Shown one piece after another: positions 62,764-64,000 of a stretch of 64,000 bases of DNA (position 1 is its first letter; each line of letters starts with the position of its first letter). Under the pieces are notes generated by a model. That model had not been told where the DNA came from, did no database searches, and worked only from the letters and a program-made list of their open reading frames with translations. The position numbers were made by a program, and so were the translations under genes. The stretch is from contig NZ_FNOT01000002.1 in the NCBI RefSeq assembly GCF_900107105.1, forward strand, positions 372,001 through 436,000, read 5' to 3'. The stretch comes from Geodermatophilus africanus (GTDB lineage: Bacteria; Actinomycetota; Actinomycetes; Mycobacteriales; Geodermatophilaceae).

Positions 62764-63644
62764 ACCCGGTCGACCGTGGAACCGGGCTGGTGCTGGCCGG
62801 CGGTCGCCCCCCAGCTGGCGAGGAGCTTGACGGCGTCCTCGGAGGGGGACCCGGGCTCGGCGGTGTAGACGGTCAGGACGAGCTTCCCGTGGTCCTGCGT
62901 GGGCAGGTCGAGGCTGTGGTAGACCAGCTCGAGGGTGCCGACCGCGGGGTGGCGGAACTGCTTGGTCCCGGCGTGGTGGATGCGCACCTCGTGCGCGGCC
63001 CAGCGGGTGCGGAACTCCTCGCTGACGGTGGACAGCTCGCCGACGAGCTCGCGCAGGTCCCGGTCGTGCGGGTCGCGCCCAGCCTCGGTGCGCAGCAGCG
63101 CGACGGTGACGTTGGCCGCGGCGCCCCAGTCGGTGTGGTAGTTCCGCGCCCGCGGGTCGAGGAACTGGAAGCGCGCGATGTTCGCCCGCCACCGTGGCTC
63201 GTCGAACACCGGCGAGTACAGCGCCCGGGCCAGCGGGTTGGCGGCGACGATGTCCATGCGGCCGTTGGCCACGAACGCCGCCGACGAGGTCATCGAGTCC
63301 AGCATCCACTGCACCCGCGGGGGCACCCCGGCCCGGCTGCGCCGCTGGGGTGCCCGGGTCGGCCTGGCGGCCCGGGCGAGGTCGAACAGGTGGGTCCGCT
63401 CGGCCTCGTCCAGCTGCAGCGCCCGGGCGACCGCCTCCAGGACGTCCTCGGAGACGCCGGCGATGTGGCCCTTCTCCAGCCGGGTGTACCAGTCGGTGCT
63501 CACCCCGGCCAGGACGGCGACCTCCTCACGGCGCAGGCCGGGCACCCGACGCCGGCCACCACCGGGCAGCCGGCCGGCCTGCTCGGGCGTGATCCGGGCG
63601 CGTCGGCTGGCGAGGAAGTCCCGGATCTCGGCTCGGTTGTCCAC
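62760..63644 (-). CDS. HTH regulator with MmyB-like ligand domain
   Basis: About 294 aa from GTG 63644, the family-typical start (VDNRAEIRDFLASRRARI); ATG 63668 is an alternative. The N-terminal XRE-type HTH has RRVPGLRREEVAVLAGVSTD then WYTRLEKGHI. The C-terminal MmyB domain has VQWMLDSMTSSAAFVANGRM, DIVAANPLARALYSPVFDEP and HHAGTKQFRHPAVGTLELVY. Such regulators typically repress the divergent oxidoreductase gene, here an alcohol dehydrogenase starting at 63788. Confidence 0.88.
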   Translation of the reverse strand: MDNRAEIRDFLASRRARITPEQAGRLPGGGRRRVPGLRREEVAVLAGVSTDWYTRLEKGHIAGVSEDVLEAVARALQLDEAERTHLFDLARAARPTRAPQRRSRAGVPPRVQWMLDSMTSSAAFVANGRMDIVAANPLARALYSPVFDEPRWRANIARFQFLDPRARNYHTDWGAAANVTVALLRTEAGRDPHDRDLRELVGELSTVSEEFRTRWAAHEVRIHHAGTKQFRHPAVGTLELVYHSLDLPTQDHGKLVLTVYTAEPGSPSEDAVKLLASWGATAGQHQPGSTVDRV

Positions 63645-63787
63645 CGGGTCGACGGTACGGCGCACCATCGCTCGAGGGGGGTCGAGGTTCTCCCCCCCCC
63701 AATCCCGACCCCCCGCGCGGGCGCAGGACGGGGTTCCGTGGAGTCCACACCCCACCCGCTGCAGCAGCAGAGAGAAGGAGCACCGCC

Positions 63788-64000
63788 GTGCGAGGAGCCG
63801 TTCTCCATGCCCCCGGCGACGTCCGTGTCGAGGACCGCCCCGACCCGCGGATCGAGCAGCCCACCGACGCGGTCATCCGGCTGGTCGCCGCCTGCGTGTG
63901 CGGCTCGGACCTGTGGCCCTACCGCGGCATCGAGGCCGTGGACGGTCCGTCCCCGATGGGGCACGAGTACGTCGGCGTCGTCGAGGAGGTCGGCAGCGAC
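63788..64000 (+). CDS. zinc-dependent alcohol dehydrogenase, N-terminus (partial)
   Basis: The first 71 codons; the gene runs off the window. GTG with AAGGAG seven bases upstream. GroES-like domain: MRGAVLHAPGDVRVEDRPDP, catalytic-zinc Cys in AACVCGSDLWPYRG and GHEYVGVVEEVGSD (His-Glu). MDR-superfamily, NAD(P)-dependent; substrate unknown. Divergent from the MmyB-type regulator by about 120-140 nt. Confidence 0.9.
   Translation, partial: MRGAVLHAPGDVRVEDRPDPRIEQPTDAVIRLVAACVCGSDLWPYRGIEAVDGPSPMGHEYVGVVEEVGSD

Overview
The window is high-GC actinobacterial DNA with GTG/ATG starts, many 4-nt stop/start overlaps and densely packed genes. Gene content and order fit Geodermatophilaceae (Blastococcus, Geodermatophilus or Modestobacter type). 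This is an inference from protein style and synteny; there is no rRNA in the window to confirm it. The core gene order closely follows the Mycobacterium tuberculosis stretch from about Rv2709 to Rv2674 (DUF3099, DUF3039, YihY; sigA, ppgK, suhB, cei, DUF4193, dut, DUF3710, hydrolase, OB-fold, DUF3159, ceoC/ceoB, APC permease, TrmA-type methyltransferase, dxs, RNase D, DUF3000, hemE, hemY, hemQ, msrB). I recognised this from memory of that genome, not from a search.

Layout. 1-6390 is core: end of a DUF3099 gene, a pseudouridine-degradation pair (psuG plus PfkB kinase), DUF3039, YihY, VanW and a small DUF7455 zinc-ribbon gene. 6391-29650 is an accessory block inserted between DUF7455 and sigA. 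It holds a broken old-yellow-enzyme gene, VOC and MBL enzymes, a PLP decarboxylase, a Crp regulator with an FAD oxidase, a phosphodiesterase-like protein with an altered active site, an HD protein, orphan genes, a graveyard of IS3/IS630/IS5 remnants, a collagen-like protein, a CYTH-CHAD protein, a four-gene cassette of unknown function, stress-type proteins, and a frameshifted tyrosine recombinase at the sigA edge. 29666-58206 is core again: sigA, ppgK, suhB and cei; the dut to DUF3159 overlapping operon; a potassium module (two RCK proteins plus a KimA-like importer); a TRAM methyltransferase; a LexA-box gene; dxs; fadB/fadA; RNase D; and the coproporphyrin-dependent heme genes hemE, cgoX and hemQ with msrB. 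58241-64000 is mixed: a decayed response regulator, a secreted protein, cspA, small membrane and YciI-like proteins, a regulator and the start of an alcohol dehydrogenase.

Functional groups. Pseudouridine salvage, polyphosphate/glucose use (ppgK; CYTH-CHAD binds polyphosphate), K+ uptake, isoprenoid precursor supply (dxs), fatty-acid oxidation and heme synthesis are each represented by adjacent genes.

The most striking unexplained structure is a dispersed hairpin repeat of about 55-60 nt. It has nine copies. Each starts a few bases after, or on, a TGA triplet, which is the actual stop codon in eight of nine cases. The repeat is confined to the core segments and absent from the accessory block. 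Two copies have been drawn into coding sequence. A second hairpin family occurs twice at convergent gene ends, and a perfect 48-nt palindrome lies between suhB and cei.
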